Assembly (NCBI GenBank): GCA_029204225.1
Contig: CM055095.1
Coordinates: 31,756,936 to 31,820,935 of the forward strand
Length of the DNA stretch: 64,000 bases
From: Diphasiastrum complanatum
Taxonomy: Eukaryota > Streptophyta > Lycopodiopsida > Lycopodiales > Lycopodiaceae
Direction of reading: 5' to 3'
Shown: positions 32,000 to 42,243 of the stretch, one piece after another
Numbering within the stretch: position 1 is the first letter of the stretch
Layout: every line of letters starts with the position of its first letter
Position numbers and translations under genes: made by a program
Notes under the pieces: model-generated
Told to the model about the DNA's origin: nothing
The model's database searches: none
Seen by the model: the letters and a program-made list of their open reading frames with translations, nothing else

Positions 32000-33796
32000 A
32001 ATGAAAGGTGGTTCTCATATCTACTTACTCTTGAGTGTGCTAGACGTAAGCATGACATTTTCATTCATAAGTTGAAAGTTTTTTACTTCAATTTCAAAGA
32101 GGCATATTGTGAACCTTGTATGAGAGTGAGTGAATCATACTTGAAGGACACTTATATCCATACAAGAGTATTTGGCCTCATTAGTTTCAAGTTCAACAAG
32201 TATGTAATGCAAATTGCTAGTGGTAAGCAATTGTGGACTAGTAAATTTGGTATAAATAATCTTGGTGATTGTTTTGTTGACTTGAAAGATCATATTGAGA
32301 AGGAGAACATTCAGGTCTGGAGACTTGAAAACAAAGTCCTTTAGAGTCTTGAAGAAGATCATGGTTTGGATCCATGTTTTCATCATCAACACCAAGAGGG
32401 TGTGAGCATGATGAAGAAAAAAGACATCAAGGAGGAACCCGAGAAGGAGCAATTGTCTCAAGGCAAAATAGACCTGAATCTACATCAATATGAAGGTTTG
32501 GGTAAAGAGAAAGGAGCAGCAAGGAAGTTTATCCATTGTCATGTATTTGACAAAGTCCTTTGATGATGTTAGTATGAACATTGTTTTTCATCCTATATCT
32601 TATGATGATGAAATAGTGATCATGACAACTTTGATTGGAGTTTCAAATATTTATTCAAAGGCCTCATCTTGTGATCCATTCACTCTTGAATTTCCAAGGA
32701 ATGAAGACCTTCATTGGAAGGATGCCAAGTTGGAGTTCATTGTTTTGGTGGATAAAGTCGAGATGGTGATATCTCAAGCTTTGGTTGTATGTGCTTCATA
32801 CAAAAGTTGGATCTTATGGAAAGCTATTGAAATGTATAAATGTATGATGGGATCTCCATCCAAATATGAAAAAAAAATCGAGTTTTTCCACTTCTATCAA
32901 CATTGTCTTTTGGTGGCGAGTTCTAGCTAGTGGATGTGAGTGATTTTATGCATTAATTACCTGATTTGGAAGGTACTGAAGTTTTTTTACAAATCTGAGA
33001 AGCTTGTTGCACTTTACTTTAGTGTATTTGATCAAATCTATGTGCCTATTGTGGAGTTAAATGCCAAATTAGCTAATTTTGGTAACTAGTCTTGATTCTA
33101 GCATATAGTTTTGGTAACTAGTCTTGGATCTAGATCTTTGATTTGTGCATTCTCCATCACTTTTAGGATTGATTGGGATTGAATTGTATGGACATATTTC
33201 ATGTCTTTAATGGATTAGATATGTTTCTGAATCATTTTGAAAGCAAGTGGTTGTGTCATCAAATGTATGCTCTTGGATCTAGTAAGAGCAACAATGATTT
33301 TGTCACTCATAGTGTGAAAAATCATGTTTTTCCATTTTGTGAGGCAATTTGTAAACTTCTCTTGAGATTAAGTGAATCATCCATAAAGGACATTTAAAAG
33401 GCTTGACCAAGTATGTAGCCTCAAGAATATCAAGATAGTATTTGATTTCAAGAGTTAAATTCATCATGGAAAAAGTTCATAGTATTTGGACTAGTCAAGC
33501 TAGAATTGAAAATCTTGATAATCATCACATTTGCTCATCTTATGATCTTGATCTTTATGATCTTTATGAGGCATGGTAGCCTCGGATTTTACTCCTTATT
33601 GTGCAGCCATCTTCATGCAAGTGGAGCTTTCAAGTCAAATATCATCATCAAGCATGGAGGGAACACAAGGACATGGTGGCAAATTGGTGGAATGCTCTTC
33701 AAAGGAGTTGGCAAGTGAGGCATACCAAAGGATCCACTCAACAAGTTTCACAAGCCTCTTGTTTGATCTAGTACCTTACCAAGCTAGTTTTTGAGG
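32000..33796 (+). other. Unassigned internal region of the plus-strand copia copy
   Basis: Between the linker and the LTR at 33797, where RT and RNase H should lie, there are instead several plus-strand open frames of 65-146 codons (32072-32344, 32366-32563, 32490-32930, 33173-33397). They show no RT motifs and no family I recognise. Either unrelated DNA replaced the polymerase, or these are remnants of another repeat. Confidence 0.4.
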
Positions 33797-34480
33797 AGTG
33801 TGAAAAATTGGCAAAATCTAGCTTGGATACTTTGTAAATTCTTGTTTGTGAGAAAATCTCATGCTTGTGGAGCATGTTCCCACGTGTGAAAAATAGACTA
33901 ATTATGTTAGATCTATGTTGAGTTAGGGGTACTCAAGTTTTTAGTAGAGGTCTAGCCACATGTTGGTTGTTGATTAGGCCATCTTTGGCATTAGAGGCAA
34001 AATAGGCAAGTACAAATGTCAAGTCATGATTAGGCCTAAAGTAAGATTTGATGTGGCTTGAGCTAGTTAGGCTTGTTACAATTGTTGAGTTGTGATTGGG
34101 TGAGTGACCCTTCCATAGGTTAATGTTATTATTGTATGCACATGGAAATGGAAATCTTCTACTCTATACAACTTTTGCATATGCATCAATATCTCAAATG
34201 ATTTTTCCATGCAACTCTAGCAAGTGGGAAAATGTTGTAGATGCTCTAATAGCTAACGATGAGAACAAATTAAAAAGCGCACTATAGAGAGGAGTAAACT
34301 CTTGTTAATGAGGAGGAGATATCAAATACCATCGTGAAGTAGAAAGAATAAGGTTGGTCAAAGACTTCAACACATCACATAATAAGTAGACAAGCTTTCC
34401 TCTTCAAATGTTGGCACAAGTATACACTCAAATTCAAGAAGACACAAGGACGTCAATAAGATTTTTCTTGGAGTCTTTAG
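33797..34480 (+). repeat. LTR of plus-strand copia copy (end approximate)
   Basis: It begins TGTGAAAAATTGGCAAAATC after a GAGGAG purine tract, matching the start of the minus-strand LTR (TGTGAGAAATTGCC) at 28675. TTCCCACGTGTGAAA at 33879 also occurs in the LTR at 8.47 kb. The 3' end is not defined. Confidence 0.55.
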
Positions 34481-35259
34481 TTTGAACATAATCTGAAATC
34501 TGGGATAGAGCCCTTACATATTGGGAAAACTTATTTGCACCTAGACAAGGAAATCAAAAGAGCTATTTCACCATTGATTGTAGCCACTATGCTCAAAGGG
34601 GCATTAGTCCGCCACATAAAGGTAGAAACTTTGTCATGGAATCAATTTAAGCATGAGGGCACAAAGGTTGTTTCCTTTGCAAATTCTTGTAATGAGGGTT
34701 ATATTGTCATTGTGCATAGCCTAGATGTAGAGCCCTTAAAAACATTATGTTGATGCACATTGCTTCAACCTCTCAAAGTTGATCAATTGTGCATATGCCC
34801 CATTTTTCACATCGTGGATAGAGGTAATAGTGGCCATTTTTTAAGCTAATGATTACCTTTGGTTTGGAATTTTTTTTTGCAACACTACAAATTATAAACG
34901 TTGATGCATTGAAAGGGTGACACATAAATTGGCAACACTAATGGTCATCACTTTAGGGAGCATACGAAGGGTGCACCCTTTAAAGCCTTTCGAGGCTACA
35001 ATGCAACAATTCCACAAATGACAAGCAGATGCCTCATGAAAATGGAGATCCATTGAGAGGCCATACATTGATACTTTTATACGATAAATTCATGGCGGTA
35101 AGAGGTGAGGATGAGGAAAATGGAAATCTAAAGAAATTATTTGTATCAATGGAATTAGAGTGCAACGCGAAATTCAAAAAGAACAATTTTTTACTAATAT
35201 ATGGCTTTTGTACTCGTATGTTTTACAAATATTTACTAGTAAAGTGTGCTCGTCGATGG
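34481..35259. other. Unassigned DNA
   Basis: No recognised gene. A 72-codon plus-strand frame (34535-34753) has no family features. Confidence 0.35.
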
Positions 35260-35325
35260 TGCGCGCGCGCGCGTGTGTGTGTGTGTGTGTGCGCGCGTGG
35301 GCGTGGGCGCGCGTGTGCGTGTTGA
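35260..35325 (+). repeat. Alternating purine-pyrimidine GC/GT tract
   Basis: The run consists of (GC)n, (GT)n, then GCGCGCGTGGGCGTGGGCGC and GCGTGTGCGTG. Strictly alternating GC/GT runs favour left-handed Z-DNA; that structural statement is inference. Confidence 0.85.
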
Positions 35326-35475
35326 TTTGTGTGTTTGTGCGCATGTCTATATGAGAGTGCATGTGCATGTGCATGCATTGATTTCTCAAAACCTCGATAT
35401 CTTTACAATTCCTTGGACTACTTCTAGGGTTCCTAGCTTGGACAAAAGTTTATTTGTGCATATTGACCCATTTGA

Positions 35476-36815
35476 GGGTTTGGTGTTGCGGGTTCACCTT
35501 AGCATGTAGCACAATATGGAACAGACGACCAACGAAACTGACTCTGTTTGGCGATACTGAACCACTTCTCGAAAATGTCAAAAGTAGTCCATTTATTTTG
35601 CCCTAATGGCGTACCTTCCGGCACCAAGGGTGTTTTCAGGAAAACGACGTCCAAATCGAGTTGCAATTGGTTCAGTGGATTCGTGTCGAGCACATGAACT
35701 TGTAGCCACCTTCCGTCCAAAGCTCTGGGGGCTTTCGACCGGATCCGACCAGTTTTGGTATGACAAGCTTAAGGATTTCTGGCTTGGACGCACGTTTCTT
35801 TGTGAGTACTAAACCGTTGGAAACCTGGTTTGGTGCTACGGGTTCATCTTGGCGTGAAGCATAGTACGGAACAGACGACCGACAAAACAGATTCAGTTTG
35901 GCAATACTGGACCACTTCTCGAGAATGTCGAGAAATAGTCCATATATTGTGTCCTAATGGCGTTCCTTCCGACACGAAGGATGTTTTCAAGCAAACGACG
36001 TCGAAATTGAGTTGAAACTGGTCCAGTGGGTTCGTGTCGAGCCCACGAACCTCTGACCACCTTTTGTCTGAAGTCTCGACATCTTTCGCATGAGCCCGAC
36101 CAGTTTACGGTCCGACGGGCCTAGTTTTCCTAGTGTTTCTCTGTAAATATAGATTTGTTTGGAGTCTAGTTTGTTGCTGCAGGTTCGTCCCGACGTGCAG
36201 CACAATACGAAATATATGGCTGGCCAAACGGACCCATTCGGCGATACTAGACCACTTCTCGGAAATGTCCAAAATTAGTGCATGTATTGTGCCCTAATGG
36301 CGTTCCTTCTGACACGAAGGGCGTTTTAAGGCAAAAGCAATCGAAATCAAGCTGCAACTAGTCCAGTGGTTTGTGTCGAGCACACAAACTTCTACCATCT
36401 TCCGTCCGAAGTTCTGAGAGCTTTCGACTGGATCCGACGGGCCTAACTTTCCTATACTACTTTCAAGGTTTCTGGCTCAGACGCACGTTTCTTTGTGAGT
36501 ACTAACCCGTTTGAAACCTGGTTTGGTGCTGCAGGTTCGTCATGGCGTGCAACACAGTATGGAACAGACGGCCGACAACACAAACTTCGTTCGACGATAC
36601 TGGACCACTTCTCAGGAACGCCAAAAAGTAGCCCTAATGGCGTTCCTTCCGACACGAATGGTGTTTTTAGACAAGCGATGACGGAATCAAGCTTCAACTG
36701 GTCCAGTGGATTCGTGTCGAGCATACGAACTTGTAGCCACCTTCCATCCGAAGTTCAAAGGGCTTTCGACGAGATCCGACTAGTTTCTGGTCCAACAGGC
36801 CTAATTTCGCTATTT
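35476..36815 (+). repeat. Tandem satellite, about 350-bp monomer, four copies
   Basis: The marker GTTTGGTG(C/T)TGCGGGTTC and variants start at 35478, 35828, 36169 and 36521 (periods 350, 341, 352). Each monomer repeats further shared blocks: GGAACAGACG, ACCACTTCTC, CCTAATGGCGT(A/T)CCTTCC, GTGTCGAGCACA and GGATCCGAC. The last monomer ends against the Helitron remnant. Confidence 0.9.
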
Positions 36816-36837
36816 TCGTCTACTATTCTTGTCGTTA

Positions 36838-38592
36838 TCATGTTTGATCCTTTGTACACCTACTTGTACAAATATTTACGCTACGCAGATCCACATACAC
36901 CTCTACATTGATGTGGCATTGAAAATAAAGGCTCAACCATCTATTGTATGGTACAACCCATCGGTTGTCCAGATCTACGCCTTGACTTCAAACGACTACA
37001 CCATTATTTCTTCGTCTATACGAAGGATAACCATCAACGACGATAGTCTCCTGAACAAACTGTCTAGGATAGTTTTTGGAGCAACGTCCATCCTTCACGC
37101 ATGGGGCATTTTGAAAATGTGATCGACATGGTCCATGTATCATGCAACTTCACTATCTCGTACAATTGAGGATCAATTTCTCTATATAGAATTTCAGCGC
37201 GCACTATCTTGTCAAAATCTCCAATAGTTATCAGTTTACTAAAATCTTTGAGTATTATCAATATATGTGCATGTGGCAATCCTCTCTTTTGGAACTCCAC
37301 AACATGCAGTCTTCCAACAACGTGGAGATCCAATATTCGAAGAAGGCAACATCACACACTGGCCCACGTCATTCACAACACGTTCACCAACAGCGTCAAC
37401 CAACCCGCTACGAATCTCCCGATGAAATTTTCGCTGATTGGAGGAAATATAAACCAAATAGTTTTGCACCAATTTTGCAAGCTCATCGCACATATACTCT
37501 TGCAATAACCTTCTGTCCAAATGTATGGGCGACATATGTCCATCTCTAACCTGTAAATGATAGCTATAGAATTCTCAAATCGTGATTGTTTCATGCCTCT
37601 CCTGATTCCCCTTGTCCAAACCATCAACACCTTCATCCTCTATGTCCATCCCCACATCCCGAATTGCACTACACCCAATACCTATGTGGGGTATTCCAGG
37701 ATGCCAACCATCAGTCCCGTGAGGAAACATGAGCACGAAATGTAATGGGTCATATGAGGAATGGAGCTGACTGATTCGTTGCAAGCCATCATGCAAAGAA
37801 TGAACAACAATATCACGTAACCCATCTGTAGGATTGCCATCCAATGGCAGCAAAACTACAATCTCGTTTGCTGTTGGGGGCATTGAACTGTCTATTTTCG
37901 GAGCTTCTACCACATCCAGATGTGTTTCGAAGACGAATATCTATCGTATTGTTCACTCACATAATTTGACGGGCACTCTTAAACTTTTCGCAAATGGATT
38001 AATCTCCAGCATCACACTTTGAAGAAGGCTCAACACGTCAACGCGAAGATGCTGATTGAGGGATAACTGCTGACTAAGTTGTGCGTCATCTCCATCCATC
38101 ATGTATATTTGCTAGAACGAAGGACGCTCGCTGGGCAATAAGGCACCTATGGCACATCCTATCAGAAACTCTAAAACTGTAAGCGCCACCTCTCGCGTTG
38201 GCCGTTGATTTATCGATCTTTACTCCTAAGGATGCAAAGGCGAGACTATTGTTATAACTTCTAATGGACTTACGAAAATGGATGCCAACTTCTTCTCATG
38301 TATACAAATGTAGTAAAATAGGTGGAGAGGGCATCAATGGCAACCTGACTTTCCCTTTCATGCATTAGAAAGAACTATTTGCCTCCGCTTTCCATCGCAG
38401 AGCCAAACAATGGACAGATGCAAACTCCATTGATCCTACATCATGGCATGTAGGATTATGATCAGACAATGCAACTCGATATAACTTCGACCTTTTTTCT
38501 CCCAAAGAAGCACTAACAACTCTAGGTTTATCATCCTCAACAGTAAATTGCAAAGCCCTAGCTTTACGCTTTGTCGTCGACCTACGAACCAC
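36838..38592 (-). mobile_element. Helitron Rep-region remnant (helicase missing)
   Basis: The minus strand carries the Helitron N-terminal domain (SMEFASVHCLALRWKAEANS near 38380; IVVHSLHDGLQRISQLHSSY then DPLHFVLMFPHGTDGW near 37730-37810). The HUH-Rep region follows (RRLLQEYMCDELAKLVQNYL near 37500; NDVGQCVMLPSSNIGSPR near 37370; VVEFQKRGLPHAHILIILKD near 37290), then the linker to the helicase (DGYPSYRRRNNGVVV; LDNRWVVPYN; CHINVEVYVDLRS at 36880-37050). Frames are broken several times, and it stops where the satellite begins, so the Pif1-like helicase is absent. Helitrons transpose by rolling circle through the Rep HUH nuclease. Confidence 0.9.
37064..37333 (-). pseudogene. Helitron Rep HUH endonuclease core fragment
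   Basis: The frame contains VVEFQKRGLPHAHILI, in which HAH supplies the two histidines of the HUH metal site, typical of the Helitron replication-initiation nuclease. The following catalytic tyrosine motif cannot be assigned with confidence. Neighbouring frames hold the rest of the domain after frameshifts. Confidence 0.85.
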
Positions 38593-38766
38593 CTACGAAC
38601 CATCCTCCTCCTTTCAGTTCAGGATTCCACTTCAGGAGTCATATATGAAGGATTGCTACGTACATGTTCGTGCGATGTCGTCTCGAGAAATAGTAGATTG
38701 AGAGACACTCGTACTCGTCCATTGTTTTTTGAGTGCCAATCTTCTATTCCTCTCCGCTTCTATCTC

Positions 38767-39624
38767 TACCCCAGGTGACCTATAATATGGGTTACTCGGT
38801 ACACCATCAATAACTCTAAAATTTGTTGAAGGACTGCTACACTCCGATGGCAATTCACTACTTCCAAAACGGTTACAACGAGAAGATGGGGCGATCGCAC
38901 AATGACATATGATGTCAATGGATCTTCATTATGCGAAGTCACACCTACATCCACAATTGTTTCACTACTCCCGATATGCTCTACTGCACCACTTCTAAGT
39001 GGTCGTAAATTGATGTCTGAAGTCAATGTACCATCACTACGTAGGGACACATCTACACTCCGTTCACTACGTACTGACAAAGTCCTAGCGTTGGCTTGTC
39101 TCCTACGGGCCAATCTCTTCTTCCTAGCAGATCTACTTTCAATTTCGGGAGTCTTGTATGAACGTTATTTCGCACAAACTCCGGGGTTATTATGTTACCC
39201 CAGGTGACCTATAAGATGAGTTACTTCGTACATCATCAATAGCTCTAAACTCTATTGAGGGACTCCTATAGTCTCGTGGCAATTCATTACTTCCAAAATG
39301 GTTTACGATGAGAAGATGAGGCGATTACACAATGACATCTGATGTCAGTGGGTCTTCACTATGCGGAGTCACACCTACATCCACAATTGTTTCACTACTC
39401 CGATATGCTCTACTGCACCACTTCTAAGTGGTCGTACAATGTTGTTTGAAGTCAATGTACGATCGCTATGTAGGGACACATCTGCACTTCCTACAGTACG
39501 TACTGGCAAAGCCCTAGCATTGGCTCATCTCCTACGGGCCAATTTCTTCTTCTTGGTAGATCTACTTTCATTTTTTGGAGTTTTGTATGAAACGGTGTTT
39601 CGCACAAACTTCAGGGTTCTTGCT
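38767..39624 (+). repeat. 429-bp tandem duplication upstream of the Helitron Rep region
   Basis: Two units (38767-39195 and 39196-39624) each start TACCCCAGGTGACCTATAA and share ACACCTACATCCACAATTGT, TGCACCACTTCTAAGTGGTC and TCTCCTACGGGCCAAT. On the minus strand each unit encodes RRRQANAR(A)L-like Arg-rich sequence, so it may be the duplicated N-terminal coding part of the Helitron. A partial third unit may precede at 38620-38766. Confidence 0.8.
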
Positions 39625-39723
39625 TCTTGGTCAGACTTTCCAGACATGTTATTCACGACCAACTATCATTCATCTTGTAAAGTCAACACGATATTATCAT
39701 AATCTATCCAGCTCATCACTCCT

Positions 39724-39725
<2 letters not shown>

Positions 39726-39800
<75 letters not shown>
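39726..39800 (+). repeat. (GA)n microsatellite, about 75 bp
   Basis: An uninterrupted GA run; the Ser-Leu frame across it is an artefact. Confidence 0.99.
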
Positions 39801-39802
<2 letters not shown>

Positions 39803-39999
39803 GTATTAACGTCTTTTCCATGCCCAAAGGCATATAAGACAAAAACAGTACATCCAAGTATGAGAAAACTAAGCTATAGCTAACCACTATGCAATAGTCC
39901 AGGAATATATGGTGCGGAAACGCAACCATTTACAAGGTCAACTGGATATTAAACTCAAACTCAAACTCAACTCTATTCTAACTCCAACTTTAAAATCAT

Positions 40000-40679
40000 C
40001 TATTTCGTTTCCGCTAAACATTTAGCTTCAACAAAACGGATTTTACCGTCTCTGTAAATGAGATGTTTCCCTGTGTCTCTCGCTTTTTGCAGAGCCTCTT
40101 TTCTTTCCATCACTTGTACAAAAGTGAGGTCTTCATCCAAGAAAATCTTGGTATCTTTTAGTTTGTGTACGCAGTACCTCCCGTCGTGATTCCAACGAGA
40201 TGAAGCGCAGGGCAAGGGTATTAGCATCTTTCTTGGTACGCTAGGCTGAGTCCAAACCTTTGTCGTGATGATGGAGAGTAGCTTCCAAAAAACATTTGAC
40301 TTCAATGAAAGCATCCTGAGAATCCGGGATGCCTCTGACACGGACATCTAATGGATGAAACAACCTGCTGAAGGTGTGCTTGCACTGATAGGATCATCTC
40401 TGGATGAGAAACCATTTCTTTCCGATGATTGGAGAGAAGTCCAAAGACCGTTATAAACTCTTCACCAAATGCCAAAAGCATTGAAGAGGTTGATGGAGGC
40501 GCTTCTAGAGATGGGGTTTTGGGAAAAGTAGAGGTGGAAGTAGAAGTGGCAGAGAGAGGAATAGCGTAAGGTAAAACAGAACCAGGGATAGCTAGGGGTG
40601 CAGAGGCTGAGATGATGGATTCTTCAGAAGGGGGGGCAGGTGATACCTGCAGATCCTTCCCTTTCTTGTTCTTGGCCAT
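40000..40679 (-). pseudogene. LINE (L1-type) ORF1-like pseudogene
   Basis: An ATG at 40679 opens MAKNKKGKDLQVSPAPPSEE, followed by a Ser/Pro-rich stretch. After a frameshift the minus strand reads VRGIPDSQDAFIEVKCFLEA, LALRFISLESRREVLRTQTK and FLDEDLTFVQVMERKEALQK, then ARDTGKHLIYRDGKIRFVEA. This is the RRM/C-terminal pattern of LINE-1-type ORF1 proteins (RNA-binding chaperones; R-F-x-S ... R-E-x-V-L-R ... L-x-E-D-L-T ... D-G-K-I). ORF2 endonuclease/RT was not found nearby. The family call rests on motif pattern only. Confidence 0.55.
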
Positions 40680-40871
40680 ATTTCCCAGCCAACGCAATGG
40701 GGCGTGCAGATATAGAGCGATGGATCAGGATCAGAGCGTGCAGATAAGCGATGGATCAGGGCGTTCATACATGGGACAATGGATCAGGGATGCGATGGAA
40801 GATCCAGCGGCAGCAGCAGGCACTAGCGCGCCAGCGCGGGAGGCCGGGTGGTCCAGCAGGCACCCATCCAG

Positions 40872-40873
40872 CA

Positions 40874-40925
<52 letters not shown>
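40872..40925 (+). repeat. (GA)n microsatellite, about 50 bp
   Basis: A GA run after a CAGCAG stretch. Confidence 0.98.
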
Positions 40926-40928
<3 letters not shown>

Positions 40929-42183
40929 AAAAAAGTGAGTAAGAGTTTTTAAAAGATACTTGAGATTCAGTTACAATGTAGAATTGAGATCTACACGAAC
41001 AAATGTCAACTCAACGTTGTCAGAAGGCATTGCGTAAATATTTCTTCACTATGTTCAGAACATGTTTGTTGGATTTTTCATCATTCGACAACATAACATT
41101 GGTAGTTGTTAATGATTACTATCAGCAACTAATGGAAAGGGTATCAATACCTACTAAATTCCTACATGGTGAATTATGAAAAGAAAAATAAGTGGAACAA
41201 AAATGCTAGAAATGTAACTAAAGCGGTTTACTTTCATCAAATGCACTCATCAATATCTGTTATTTTGATGTGCATTACAGTTTAGTAATAGTTTAACATT
41301 TTTAGATGCGGCACACAGTTGGTTAACTTTTGCCAAGTCATCAGTATGATTACTATCAGCAACTAATGGAAATGCATGTACTAATGTAGTTGATATCAGT
41401 ATTTATCATGTTGGAAGCAAGATTCCAAAAGTGAGCTACCTAAAAGAGTTGCCATGGGTGGAACAAATAAGCGTCAACCAGCTTTCTTTTGCTTGAAACC
41501 ATTTCAGGCTGAGATCATCATTGCTACTACAAAGAAACTATTGCAATTAAAAAGAGCAATTGAAATGGTCAACATGGTTGCCAAAATAATCTAAGTGACT
41601 TCTTTTGCTTTGAAACCATTTCAGGCTGAGATCATCATTGCTACTACAAAGAAACTATTGCGTATTGCAATTAAAAAGAGCAATTGAAATGGTCAACATG
41701 GTTGCCAAAATAATCTAAGTGACTTCAACTACTGCTTTGGCATGTCACTCAAACACTTTTAAATTACTGGGCTTGAACTCTAATCATTTATATCTTGGCT
41801 TGCTGTTGCATTTGATCCTGAAGGTTTAAGTGAAGTCTTCAATCTACCAGAACAAATACGCTGCTGTTTCAGAGTGCTTTTGAATATTTTCTGCAAAGTA
41901 TAGACTGCTTAACAAACACATCAGAATGTAAGAGCACCTGAAGAAAGGTGCAAATGCAAGCTGCTTTAAGAAATGATAAGAGCTCTAACCTGATAAGCAT
42001 TGGGAAGTAGCTTCAACCTCAATGTCACACAATTTACAATTTGCGGATTAGCTCAGAGCCTCCTCACTTTAGCTTGAGATTAAGATCAAGAAATTTTAGT
42101 TTACCAAATCTGCGTTGCCTTACAACTTCTTGAGTCACATTGACACCATACGGCACCTCCTTGCTCGTCAATTACATGTTCTG

Positions 42184-42185
<2 letters not shown>
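40926..42185. repeat. Unassigned DNA with a 117-bp tandem repeat
   Basis: The block with TTCAGGCTGAGATCATCATT occurs at 41503 and 41620 and continues through GTCAACATGGTTGCCAAAAT in both units; the second has a 7-bp GCGTATT insertion. ATGATTACTATCAGCAACTA also occurs twice (41110s and 41348). Nothing coding is recognised. Confidence 0.7.

Positions 42186-42239
<54 letters not shown>
42186..42239 (+). repeat. (GA)n microsatellite, about 54 bp
   Basis: A GA run, followed by a short AGAGAGAGGG echo near 42275. Confidence 0.98.

Positions 42240-42243
<4 letters not shown>

Noticed and set aside
35160-35389. Cys/Val- or His/Thr-rich open frames
   Set aside because: They arise from the alternating GC/GT tract.
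37209-37549. Plus-strand open frames in the Helitron region
   Set aside because: The minus-strand translation carries the Helitron Rep motifs; the plus frames are antisense shadows.
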